Assembly (NCBI RefSeq): GCF_029581275.1
Contig: NZ_CP120742.1
Span: 153,501-217,500, forward strand
Length of the DNA: 64,000 nucleotides
Source of the DNA: Micromonospora sp. WMMD1155
GTDB taxonomy: Bacteria > Actinomycetota > Actinomycetes > Mycobacteriales > Micromonosporaceae
Direction of reading: 5' to 3'
Below are positions 16,231 to 23,480 of the stretch, in pieces (the first letter of the stretch is position 1; the number at the start of each line of letters is the position of its first letter). The notes below the pieces were generated by a model that saw only the letters and a program-made list of their open reading frames with translations, did not search any database and was not told the DNA's origin. The position numbers were made by a program, and so were the translations under genes.

Positions 16231-16628
16231 TCCGCCACATCCGTCACCCCCACGACCTCCGACAGTCGGTGTGTGGGCTGCCCGCTGCCGACGTTCAGCG
16301 ATGGGAGACCGAAGACCCGCCGAGCGTCGAGTCAACCTGCGAAGACTGCTACACCCTGCTCCCCGAAGCCGCCCGACCCGACGACGCCAACCACCCACCC
16401 GGAGATCCCACGCTCATCGACACGCTGCGGCGTATCGTCGCCAACCGGCAGCACGCCAAGATCGACGGCATCCTCGTCGACCTGTGGTCAGCCAGCGTCA
16501 CCGTCCTCATCTGGGACCACCTCCGCGACGACAAGCGGCAACAGCTGCTGACCCTGCCATCACACGAGCTGATCCTGCGCTGCATCGCGATCTACACCTG
16601 CCTCACCGCGAAGAAGGACCACCAGTAA
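16227..16628 (+). CDS. Small hypothetical protein with N-terminal Cys motif
   Basis: The product is 133 residues. A possible metal-binding N-terminal part has CGLP near residue 16 and CEDC near residue 38, giving C-x(21)-C-x2-C spacing. The second half is helical: IDTLRRIVANRQHAKIDGIL, then WDHLRDDKRQQLLTLP and HELILRCIAIYTCLTAKK. No family is recognised. Its start overlaps the stop of the preceding 17-codon frame, so translation is probably coupled to it. It lies downstream of the 16123-16156 hairpin and could form its own unit with the leader. Confidence 0.58.
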   Translation: MIRHIRHPHDLRQSVCGLPAADVQRWETEDPPSVESTCEDCYTLLPEAARPDDANHPPGDPTLIDTLRRIVANRQHAKIDGILVDLWSASVTVLIWDHLRDDKRQQLLTLPSHELILRCIAIYTCLTAKKDHQ

Positions 16629-17093
16629 CCGGCCCTCACGTACCTGAATGGTTCCACTTCAGGCCGTGGGTGTTCTCGATCGACGCCGCGCAGGCGCTGA
16701 TCGCGGCGTCGCCCCGCGACACCCGACCCCCTTGGACGTGCCAGCGTAGGCCCGCCGCAAACGGCCTTGCCCATCTCGACAACCCCAACCCGTGGGCAAC
16801 CAGCCTCAAGCGTCAACGAACCGCCGCCCGCCACGCTGCCCATCGACAGGACCCACCGCCTCGACCGCGCCTGACGCAGAACACATGCCGCAACTGCCAG
16901 CCTACGTGCTCACCGTCGAGGGACCCCGCCAGATCCAGGACGACCTGCTCCCCCGACCACGTGGCACCTCCACCATCCCGCCGTCGAACCCATGCCGGCC
17001 TGACACCCCCAACCCACCGCGTACGCCTCGGAAGCCGCCCCAACGCCGGCGGCGACCGAGGCGTACGCGCATTCACCCCTTGCCGAGGAACCC
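16629..17093 (+). other. Gap with a gene fragment
   Basis: This 465-bp stretch has no convincing complete gene. Near 16645-16730 the frame PEWFHFRPWVFSIDAAQALI looks like part of a real protein, but no start codon precedes it and composition breaks down within about 60 residues. A frame at 16792-17097 has a Pro/Arg-rich composition typical of chance frames in GC-rich DNA. The sequence may be a decayed gene. Confidence 0.3.
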
Positions 17094-17423
17094 GTGACGT
17101 ACACGCCACCGTGGCGCAGGGTCTGCGACTGCCGCTGCATCATTCACCACCGCCTGCCGCGCACCACCTACAACGAGCCCGGCTGCGCCTGCACCATCAC
17201 CTGCGCCACCCAGCCACTCACGCTGCTGGTCCACCAGCTGGGCCGCGCATTCTTCCTCGACCAGGGCGGAGACCTCTGGCACGTCCCCGCCATGACCCAG
17301 GGCACTTGGGACTGGGACAACGCCGCAAGGGTCGACACTGGCGCCGACGGCTACGACGCCGGCTCCGTCATCGAGCAACTGCTACGCCAGGCCGCCAACG
17401 TCCTCGGCACGTCCACCGACTGA
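17094..17423 (+). CDS. Cys/His-rich small protein, first of two tandem paralogues
   Basis: The GTG at 17094 follows GAGGA and gives 109 residues. The N-terminal part carries CDCRCIIHHRLP and TYNEPGCACTITC, a spacing of C-x-C-x-C-x2-HH-x(11)-C-x-C that could bind one or two metal ions. The C-terminal part (LGRAFFLDQGGDLWHVPAM, then GTWDWDNAARVD) is a small acidic aromatic domain. The same two-part arrangement recurs directly downstream at 17502-17827. The family is unknown to me. The metal-binding idea rests only on the residue pattern. Confidence 0.62.
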   Translation: MTYTPPWRRVCDCRCIIHHRLPRTTYNEPGCACTITCATQPLTLLVHQLGRAFFLDQGGDLWHVPAMTQGTWDWDNAARVDTGADGYDAGSVIEQLLRQAANVLGTSTD

Positions 17424-17437
17424 CCCGACCGCTCAAG

Positions 17438-17463
17438 GTGGGCCGTCCATGCGGGCGGCCCAC
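17438..17463 (+). terminator. Hairpin between the two Cys/His paralogues
   Basis: GTGGGCCGTCC (17438-17448) pairs with GGGCGGCCCAC (17453-17463), with one T-G pair, around the loop ATGC. Confidence 0.6.
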
Positions 17464-17501
17464 GACGACCTTTTCGTGCTTCACGACTAAGGAAGACATC
17501 T

Positions 17502-17621
17502 CTGCACCGCGCCTACCGCAACGCCCGCGAACGCGCCTGCGACTGCCGCTGCCCGATCCACCACGACCAACCGCGCTCGATCTACAACAACCCCGACTGC
17601 CACTGCCTGGCCAACCCATGA
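17502..17621 (+). CDS. N-terminal (Cys/His) half of the second paralogue
   Basis: A 39-residue frame contains CDCRCPIHHDQPRSIYNNPD followed by CHC. It matches the N-terminal motif of the 17094-17423 protein residue for residue at the Cys, His, Tyr-Asn and Pro positions. The likely start is CTG 17502, seven bases after GGAAG; no ATG or GTG is available. Its TGA (17619-17621) overlaps the ATG of the next frame. Either the gene has split in two by mutation, or the halves are made separately and translationally coupled. Confidence 0.45.
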   Translation: MHRAYRNARERACDCRCPIHHDQPRSIYNNPDCHCLANP

Positions 17622-17827
17622 CCCCGCTCGCCCCACAGATCAACGGCGTCGGGTTCCTCGATGACGCCAACGCCCTCTGGTACCTGCCCAGCTTGGAGCC
17701 CGGCCATTGGGACTGGCGCTACGCCACCCCCGTCGACGTGGACCCGCTGTTCCCGGCCAGCACCCTGTTCACCGGTCTCCTCCGCAAGACCCACGCCGCG
17801 CTGCTCCCCGTTCTCTACCGCCTCTAA
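17618..17827 (+). CDS. C-terminal half of the second paralogue
   Basis: The 69-residue product aligns with residues 45-105 of the 17094-17423 protein: GVGFLDDANALWYLPSLEPG followed by HWDWRYATPVDVD here, against AFFLDQGGDLWHVPAMTQG followed by TWDWDNAARVD there. It starts at ATG 17618 inside the stop of the preceding Cys/His frame. A shift of one base near 17618 would fuse the two halves into one protein like the first paralogue. Confidence 0.55.
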   Translation: MTPLAPQINGVGFLDDANALWYLPSLEPGHWDWRYATPVDVDPLFPASTLFTGLLRKTHAALLPVLYRL

Positions 17828-17902
17828 AACTCACGACGCGGCGTCCAGCCGTGCACCCGCACGCAGACCGACCCCTTCCGGCTATCCCGAGAGGCCACCA
17901 CC

Positions 17903-18919
17903 ATGACAAAGATCATCATCAGTGTCGTTACCGTCGTCGTCATCGCCTGTTTCGGCCTACCCCTCCTGCTGCTGTCCTACGTCACCGGCGGCGGCCCTGG
18001 CGGATGTGCCATCGCCGCCCCACCCGGCCGCCCCTCTGGGCAGCCGCCCGGCCCTGGCCGATGGGACGCGGAGCAACTCGACATCGCCGCCACGATCATC
18101 GACGTCGGGGTCGCCAAAGGCGTACCCCGCTGGGGCTGGATCGTCGCCGTCGCTACCGCCATGCAGGAATCCGGCCTGCGTAACCTGCCCTTCCTCGGCG
18201 ACCGCAACGACCACGACTCCATCGGCGTCTTCCAGCAACGCCCCAGCCAAGGCTGGGGCACCATCGCACAACTGTCCAGGCCCGCCTACCAGGCCGGCAC
18301 GTTCTTCGACAAGCTCCAGACCGTGCCCGGCTGGAAGACGATGCCGCTCACCCAGGCCGCGCAAGCCGTCCAGGTGTCCGCCTTCCCTGACGCCTACGCC
18401 ACGTGGACCGACGACGCCCTGCACCTCGTAGAGCAGTTGACCAGCACCCTTGCCGACTGCGCCACCGACGCCCTGGACGCGCTCCCCGCCGGGTTCGCGT
18501 TACCCGCCAACACCCCACCCGCCGTAACAACCGCCATCTCCTGGGCCGTGAACCAACTGGGCGCGCCCTACCACTTCGGCGGCTCCTGCACCGACCCGCA
18601 CTCCGGCGACCCCGACAAACAATGCGACTGCTCCTCGCTCATGCAATCGGCCTACCGGGCCGCCGGCATCACCATCCCACGCGTCACCACCGACCAAGTC
18701 GATGCCGGACAGCCGGTGGCCGACCCGACGCTTCTGCGACCCGGCGACCTCGTGTTCATCCCCGGCAGCCAAGGCACCGGGGCCAATCCCCGCCATGTCG
18801 GTATGTACATCGGGAAGGAATTAATCCTTCAAGCGCCAAGAACCGGCGACGTGGTCAAGATTTCGCGGCTCAGCAACTGGTTGGGCCAGATCGCCGCCAT
18901 CAGGCGGGTTGGGCCGTAA
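17903..18919 (+). CDS. Secreted or membrane-anchored lysozyme-like and NlpC/P60 cell-wall hydrolase
   Basis: This 338-residue protein fits the wall-opening enzyme of a conjugation system. An N-terminal hydrophobic anchor spans residues 3-28 (IIISVVTVVVIACFGLPLLL). Next comes a lytic-transglycosylase-like region (PRWGWIVAVATAMQESGL, SIGVFQQRPSQGWG). The C-terminal NlpC/P60 peptidase has its Cys in CDCSSLMQSAYRAAGI, His in PRHVGMYIG, and AISWAVNQLGAPYHFGGSC before the Cys block. This two-domain form is the VirB1-like component of Gram-positive type IV secretion. ATG 17903 follows GAGAGG. It lies about 8 kb downstream of the VirD4 gene rather than inside the operon. Confidence 0.88.
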   Translation: MTKIIISVVTVVVIACFGLPLLLLSYVTGGGPGGCAIAAPPGRPSGQPPGPGRWDAEQLDIAATIIDVGVAKGVPRWGWIVAVATAMQESGLRNLPFLGDRNDHDSIGVFQQRPSQGWGTIAQLSRPAYQAGTFFDKLQTVPGWKTMPLTQAAQAVQVSAFPDAYATWTDDALHLVEQLTSTLADCATDALDALPAGFALPANTPPAVTTAISWAVNQLGAPYHFGGSCTDPHSGDPDKQCDCSSLMQSAYRAAGITIPRVTTDQVDAGQPVADPTLLRPGDLVFIPGSQGTGANPRHVGMYIGKELILQAPRTGDVVKISRLSNWLGQIAAIRRVGP

Positions 18920-18960
18920 CAACATCGTTGGACGTCACCTCGATCCCGCTTGGAGCCCCA

Positions 18961-19152
18961 TCACTGCAGCCTTGGTGAGCGAACCGCAGCAGATCCGGAT
19001 GTCCTGATCAAGCCTGGCCTGCCTCCGGCTGCGTCCATGACGGGTTGAAGCTGAACGAGGATCATCCAGTTATCACCATCGGCGCAGTACGTCGCCCGGA
19101 CACGGTATTCGCTCGGGCGTAGATCGATCACGAGGTGGTTGTCGAGCTCCAA
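18961..19152 (-). pseudogene. Fragment of an unidentified gene
   Basis: From TTG 19152 the frame reads HLVIDLRPSEYRVRATYCAD, then NWMILVQLQPVMDAA, with natural composition for about 45 residues before degrading. A second minus-strand frame upstream (about 19160-19258) ends in QSALHIDRVDVART and may be the same gene in another phase, which implies a frameshift near 19160. Confidence 0.3.
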
Positions 19153-19270
19153 CTCCGGTACGGGCCACGTCGACCCGGTCGATGTGCAGCGCCGACTGCA
19201 CCGGATGTGCCGGCGGCTCGACTGGGTGTACGACGAACTGTGTCTGTCTTTCTCCCACCGACTCGCTTAA
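19139..19270 (+). CDS. Short unidentified frame (possible C-terminal remnant)
   Basis: The frame ends VQRRLHRMCRRLDWVYDELC followed by LSFSHRLA and a stop at 19268-19270. This is an amphipathic helical pattern unlike chance GC-rich frames. A start is uncertain (TTG 19139 or GTG 19184). It overlaps the minus-strand fragments, so at most one strand is functional. Confidence 0.28.
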   Translation: MSSSNSGTGHVDPVDVQRRLHRMCRRLDWVYDELCLSFSHRLA

Positions 19271-19347
19271 TACCTCTCGGTCGAAGCACCAACTGTTGCC
19301 TCACGGTCGCCCCGGCGAGTTGTTTGCTCTGTTCGAAGATCGGTCAT
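19267..19347 (-). CDS. Possible 26-residue peptide
   Basis: ATG 19347 overlaps the stop of the frame at 19344-19442 (ATGA) and follows GGGAGG at a good distance. The product, MTDLRTEQTTRRGDREATVG and a few more residues, is polar and unrecognised. Confidence 0.25.
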   Translation of the reverse strand: MTDLRTEQTTRRGDREATVGASTERY

Positions 19348-19442
19348 GCCTTGGCCTCCCGGCCGCGCGTGGCCTTCAGTAGGCGCCAGGACGTCAGCGC
19401 CTCGTTGGTGAGGTCAGACAAGAGCATCTGCCGGTGTGTCAT
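19344..19442 (-). CDS. Possible 32-residue peptide
   Basis: ATG 19442 opens a frame reading MTHRQMLLSDLTNEALTSWR and ending in LLKATRGREAKA. It is bounded by an in-frame stop just upstream. The helical, basic C-terminus looks natural, but nothing identifies it. It overlaps the next minus-strand frame by ATGA. Confidence 0.28.
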   Translation of the reverse strand: MTHRQMLLSDLTNEALTSWRLLKATRGREAKA

Positions 19443-19786
19443 CCCGCGAGCCTATTGGCCGACCCAGGCATTCGCCTTCTGCCGTCAGGCCTGGGTTGCG
19501 CCCGGGGTTTAGGTCAACCCCGGCGCGCTTCAGCACGGCAGGTACCTCCGCAGTCCCGACCACAGGGCTGGCCTTCGCCGGCTCATTCACTCACGCTTGG
19601 GCATGCAATCCGGTGCGGACGGCGGCACTTGCCTCCTCACCCACGGATGCTGCCTTTCACACCGCCAGCACCCCAGCGTCCCGCCTACTGCCTCGGACAG
19701 CATCTCCTCTTGCTGACGGGGGCAGTAAGCCACCCAGACGAAGCGACCGTGGACGCCGCCGTCATCTTCGACGTCTTCTGCGCGCC

Positions 19787-19969
19787 TTATTTGATCCATT
19801 CTTGCACCCTCTTCCGATGATCGGTTTCATGCGATGCCACCTTTCCATGGACTGGTACATCGACATTCTCGGGATCGAACTCGAGCCCAGTCCAACCGTA
19901 GCCATGCCGCTCGTCATTCGCAAGCCATTCATCGTCGCACGCGAATGGGTACGCCGACTCGGCGCACTC
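19787..19969 (-). pseudogene. Start-less gene remnant
   Basis: A 60-codon open stretch encodes WLANDERHGYGWTGLEFDPE, then NVDVPVHGKVASHETDHRKR and VQEWIK before a TAA. The composition is clearly protein-like. No ATG, GTG or TTG exists near its beginning, and an in-frame TAA precedes it, so the 5' part of the gene is missing. The family is unknown. Confidence 0.36.
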
Positions 19970-20602
19970 TTAAAGTCCCCTGACCAGCCACAACACCCTG
20001 AGAAGGAATTTCCCAGCCCTCAAGGGTCGGCCATGTGGGGGTACACGCAAGTTAGTTCGACGATTTATAGGCTATTCAAACTACAGAAAGAGCCCACAGC
20101 TAATAATGATCGGCCCGAAAGCCGGTTCCGCGACTTCTCCCCATACGGCTACTTACGCCTACCGTCTCTCAGGCTTACCTACGACAGTCAGCTCATCGAC
20201 ATGAGCGGATGCTATTGCCTGTTATCGAGAGCCAGATGCGTTCCGCCGCCGTTCTTTGAGGTTCTGATGAAGTGCTGGGGCGAGCGCAGCGCCGGCAACC
20301 AAGAACGATCTGAGTGGCATGAAGGCTCCGCCTACGAGGCGACCGATGCCTCGGAGGTTGATGGCGGTGGCCGTCGCATGACCCAGGCCAAACGAGGACG
20401 AACAAGTCCGGCTTCCCGCCACACCCGCCACACGGAGGTGACCAGGTCGAGCTGGTCGGGCCGGCAGCAGGAAGGGGGGTAAGCGCGGTGGCGGTTTCGA
20501 CGGCCTACGGCGACGTGCTGATGCACGGGCCCGGACGGGGTGCGGCGAACGGACCGGGGGGACGGCGTTGAAACGTGCGCGGTGCGGCCTGGCGGGAGAC
20601 GG

Positions 20603-23362
20603 TCAGCTCTCGTCCGGGCTGCTTCGTAGCTGTATGGCGAGTGCGATGGTGTCTTCGTGCGGTTCGGCGTCAAGGTCGGCGAGAGCTTTGGTCAGGGCGC
20701 GCAACAGGGTTCGGATGCCGCTGGCATCGCCGAGGGCATGTCGGGTGTGCATCGCCTTGGCATAGAGGGCTTCGTTGTAGCGATCGAGTCCGATGGCCTT
20801 GTCGAGCAGGTCAGATGCGGCCTGCGGGTTGCTGTCCAGCAAGTCCTCGGCGAGCAGTAGGTGGGCTTCGGTGCCCCACCGGCGAACCGTCTCGCGGTGG
20901 GGCTGCAGCCACTCGTAGTCCTGGCCTTCCGCGAGGGGTGCGGTGTAGAGGTCGCAGGCGGCGGTGAGGAGTTCGCGGCGGCGCGGCTCGGTGGCGATGG
21001 TGGCGCTGCGCATCAGGTCGCGCAGGGTCCAAAGGTCGACGTCCACGGTCGTCGGGTCGAGCAGGTACCGTCCGGCGGATTTGATGACGTAGGCGTTCTT
21101 GGTCTCGGCGGTACCGGCGCGACCGAGGACGTGTCGCAGGTTCGAGGCGTTGGTGTGGACGCGTTGGTCGGCTTGGCTGATGCGGGCGTCGGGTTCGAGG
21201 TATTCGCCGATGTCGCGGGTGCCGGCTCCGTCGGGGTGGACGGCGAGGTAGACCGCGAGTTCTAGGGCTTTGGCTCGGAGCGGCCGGCCTTCGGCGGTGA
21301 TGCCTTCGATGCGCGGAGGGCCGAGCACGCGCAGCCGCGCCCGCCCCGACTCGGCGTCGACGGCGGGCTTGACGGTAGTCGGGGTAGCCCGGCCCGTGGC
21401 GATGGGCGTGATCTCGGTGCGGCTGGCGTGCAGGGGCACGATTGTGGCTGGCACGGCTGGTGAGGTGATGGCGGGCGGTTCGCCGGTCTGCGCCTCGCGC
21501 AGCGTGGTCAGGATCTGGATGGCGGCGGCCGGTTCGAGCACCGGAAGGCGCGGCGGCACGGGTTCGGCGGGCTGCCCTGCGATGAGCCTGGTGTGTCCGT
21601 CCGGGGTGACTTCGACGGTGGGTCCGTAGGCCCATTCGCCGAGCAGCATTGCGGATACGTGCAGCCCCTCGCCCAAGGCGAGGCTGACCTTGGTGCGCAC
21701 GCGGGCACTGGCGGGTGGGGTCTCGGTGATGAGCATGACGGGCGGTAGCGCTTCCTCGTCGGGCGCTGTCCGTCGCAGCTCGTCAAGGTCGGTCAGGGCG
21801 TGTTCGTCGAGGATGCGGCTGCGGTACAGCAGCCGGGACTCGATCATGGTGAGCGCGTCGTTGATGCTGTCGGTTACGCGCAGGCGCGGCCATGGGCTGA
21901 GGAGGGTCACCGCGTCCGGGCCGAGCAGCGTGGTCAGGGTGGTGACGTCGATGACGACCTCGCTGCGGGCGTCGGGCTGGTGCGGGTCGCCGGAGGCCAG
22001 CACGGCGACGAGGGCGGCGCGGGCGGCAGCGTGTGCGCCGTCTCCGACGATTCCGGATCCGCCGCCTGGCAGTAGCCCGAGTTCGGGTGCGAGAGCGGGC
22101 GGCTGGCCGTCGTCGCTGCTCGTATCCGATGCCTCGGGGTTACGGGCAGCCACGGCGCGGCGGACCTGGGCCACGGTCGGGGGCAGATCGGTGGGCGGAT
22201 CATCGTCAGGCTCGACCTTGTATCGACGGCGGCGTTGGAGCCAGAGCATCGCGGCGGCGGCGCTGATGGCGGCGGCGAGCGACCAGGACAGCCAGCCGGA
22301 GCCCGACAGATCAACACCCTGGTCGTCTGTGGCCGCTGTTGGACTGTTTATGGCGGGCGCTGACGTGGCGGGGTTGGGGATTCCCGACGATGGTGTTGGC
22401 GACGAAATGGGCCCGCTTGGGGCTGCGGACCGCGTGGTGGTGGGAGTAGTGGTCGACGGTTGGGGCGCGGTGGGATCGGGCGGGTCCGGGGAGGCGCTCG
22501 GCAATGCGGGTGGTGTCGCGGGCCGGCCTGACCGGGGTGTGGTGGGTGTGGCGGCTTGTGGTGGCCGGGCGTCGGCAGGGAGGCGAAGCTCCCAGCCGGG
22601 GTAGATGAGGTCGCAGTCACGCAGCACACCGCCGACAGGGAAGTGGCGGTGCTTGTTCAGGCTGCAGACCTCCGGCCACCGACTCGCGTCGCCGAGCCAC
22701 TCCTTTGCGATCTTGGACAGGGTGTCGTGTCGCTCAACGGTGTAGAGGTATCGCTGCTCGCCAACGTGGATGACGGCGGGTCCACGGGCTGCGGCTTGCC
22801 GGGGAACGTCGGCGTGTTCCGTCGCGGTGGCGGGCGTAGACGGCCGGTCCGCGTGCGCCGCCGCATTGAGGGGGCCGGCGGGGGTGACGGCTAGCGCGGC
22901 GGTGCCGGCCAGACCGAACACGAGCCGGTGCAACGGGGTCGGCAGCCTGAGTATGGGGATACGCCAGCGGGTCACCGCCGCGAGGATCTCGGCGAGCAGG
23001 AGCAGGGCGAACACGCCCCACAGCAACCACATCGCCCAGAACGCCGCGCCGATGAGGAAGTCCGGGGTGAACCGCCCGCTGGAGCGCGCGAACCAGTCGG
23101 GGATCTGCGACCAGGCCGGCAGTCGGCGCATCGGGTTCCCACCCGCAGCCCACAACAGCGCCGGAATGGTGACCAGGAAGAGGCTGGCACCGATGACGCC
23201 GCGAACGACCCCTCCGAGGGACCGCCTCGCGCGGCGCGGCCGTGCTTCTAACGGAGTGCGGACGGTGGCTCGTGCACCATACTCGGCGAGTTTGTCGACT
23301 CTGCCCCGGCGCGTCTGCGGCACCCGTCCCCCTGCCGTTGATCCTCGATCTTCCAAATACAC
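20603..23362 (-). CDS. Membrane-anchored LysM and BTAD-domain protein
   Basis: This 919-residue protein has, in order: hydrophobic segments near residues 50-73, 101-128 and 145-163; a LysM domain at about 202-262 (YTVERHDTLSKIAKEWLGD and IYPGWELRLP); a Pro/Thr/Ser-rich stretch to about 345; a further membrane helix at about 358-378; and a long cytoplasmic region ending in a bacterial transcriptional activator domain (ARLRVLGPPRIEGITAEGRP, then LRAKALELAVYLAVHPDGAG and the helical repeats of the last 150 residues). LysM binds peptidoglycan, and BTAD is the domain of SARP-type regulators. This looks like a wall-sensing protein with a regulatory tail. It is divergent from the Hsp70-like membrane gene at 23481, with about 120 bp between the starts. 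Confidence 0.85.
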   Translation of the reverse strand: MYLEDRGSTAGGRVPQTRRGRVDKLAEYGARATVRTPLEARPRRARRSLGGVVRGVIGASLFLVTIPALLWAAGGNPMRRLPAWSQIPDWFARSSGRFTPDFLIGAAFWAMWLLWGVFALLLLAEILAAVTRWRIPILRLPTPLHRLVFGLAGTAALAVTPAGPLNAAAHADRPSTPATATEHADVPRQAAARGPAVIHVGEQRYLYTVERHDTLSKIAKEWLGDASRWPEVCSLNKHRHFPVGGVLRDCDLIYPGWELRLPADARPPQAATPTTPRSGRPATPPALPSASPDPPDPTAPQPSTTTPTTTRSAAPSGPISSPTPSSGIPNPATSAPAINSPTAATDDQGVDLSGSGWLSWSLAAAISAAAAMLWLQRRRRYKVEPDDDPPTDLPPTVAQVRRAVAARNPEASDTSSDDGQPPALAPELGLLPGGGSGIVGDGAHAAARAALVAVLASGDPHQPDARSEVVIDVTTLTTLLGPDAVTLLSPWPRLRVTDSINDALTMIESRLLYRSRILDEHALTDLDELRRTAPDEEALPPVMLITETPPASARVRTKVSLALGEGLHVSAMLLGEWAYGPTVEVTPDGHTRLIAGQPAEPVPPRLPVLEPAAAIQILTTLREAQTGEPPAITSPAVPATIVPLHASRTEITPIATGRATPTTVKPAVDAESGRARLRVLGPPRIEGITAEGRPLRAKALELAVYLAVHPDGAGTRDIGEYLEPDARISQADQRVHTNASNLRHVLGRAGTAETKNAYVIKSAGRYLLDPTTVDVDLWTLRDLMRSATIATEPRRRELLTAACDLYTAPLAEGQDYEWLQPHRETVRRWGTEAHLLLAEDLLDSNPQAASDLLDKAIGLDRYNEALYAKAMHTRHALGDASGIRTLLRALTKALADLDAEPHEDTIALAIQLRSSPDES

Positions 23363-23480
23363 GAGGGTGAGTGTCTTGGGCTATCCCATCGGGAGAGATT
23401 CTCACCATCCGCGTACAGCGAGTCACTTTCTGCGGATCGTGGTTGACACCCGGTTGCCCTCAGGGGCGAGACTGCCCCTC

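Larger units (their letters stand above)
18920..20602. other. 1.7-kb region of gene debris, partly of lower GC content
   Basis: No intact gene of normal size is convincing here. Both strands hold short protein-like frames in several phases, listed separately, which suggests decayed inserts. From about 19,800 to 20,290 the base composition is clearly less GC-rich than the neighbours (for example ATTTATAGGCTATTC near 20,060), pointing to a different origin. A 348-codon frame on the plus strand (19436-20482) crosses the area but is not supported by composition or any motif. Confidence 0.5.

Noticed and set aside
19436..20482. A 348-codon plus-strand frame in the debris region.
   Set aside because: No ribosome site, no motif, and its composition is not better than the opposite strand; minus-strand fragments look more convincing.
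22770..23480. An N-terminal extension of the Hsp70-like protein by 237 residues.
   Set aside because: It overlaps the divergent LysM-BTAD gene and has no Hsp70 similarity; homology starts at GTVLSID just after ATG 23481.
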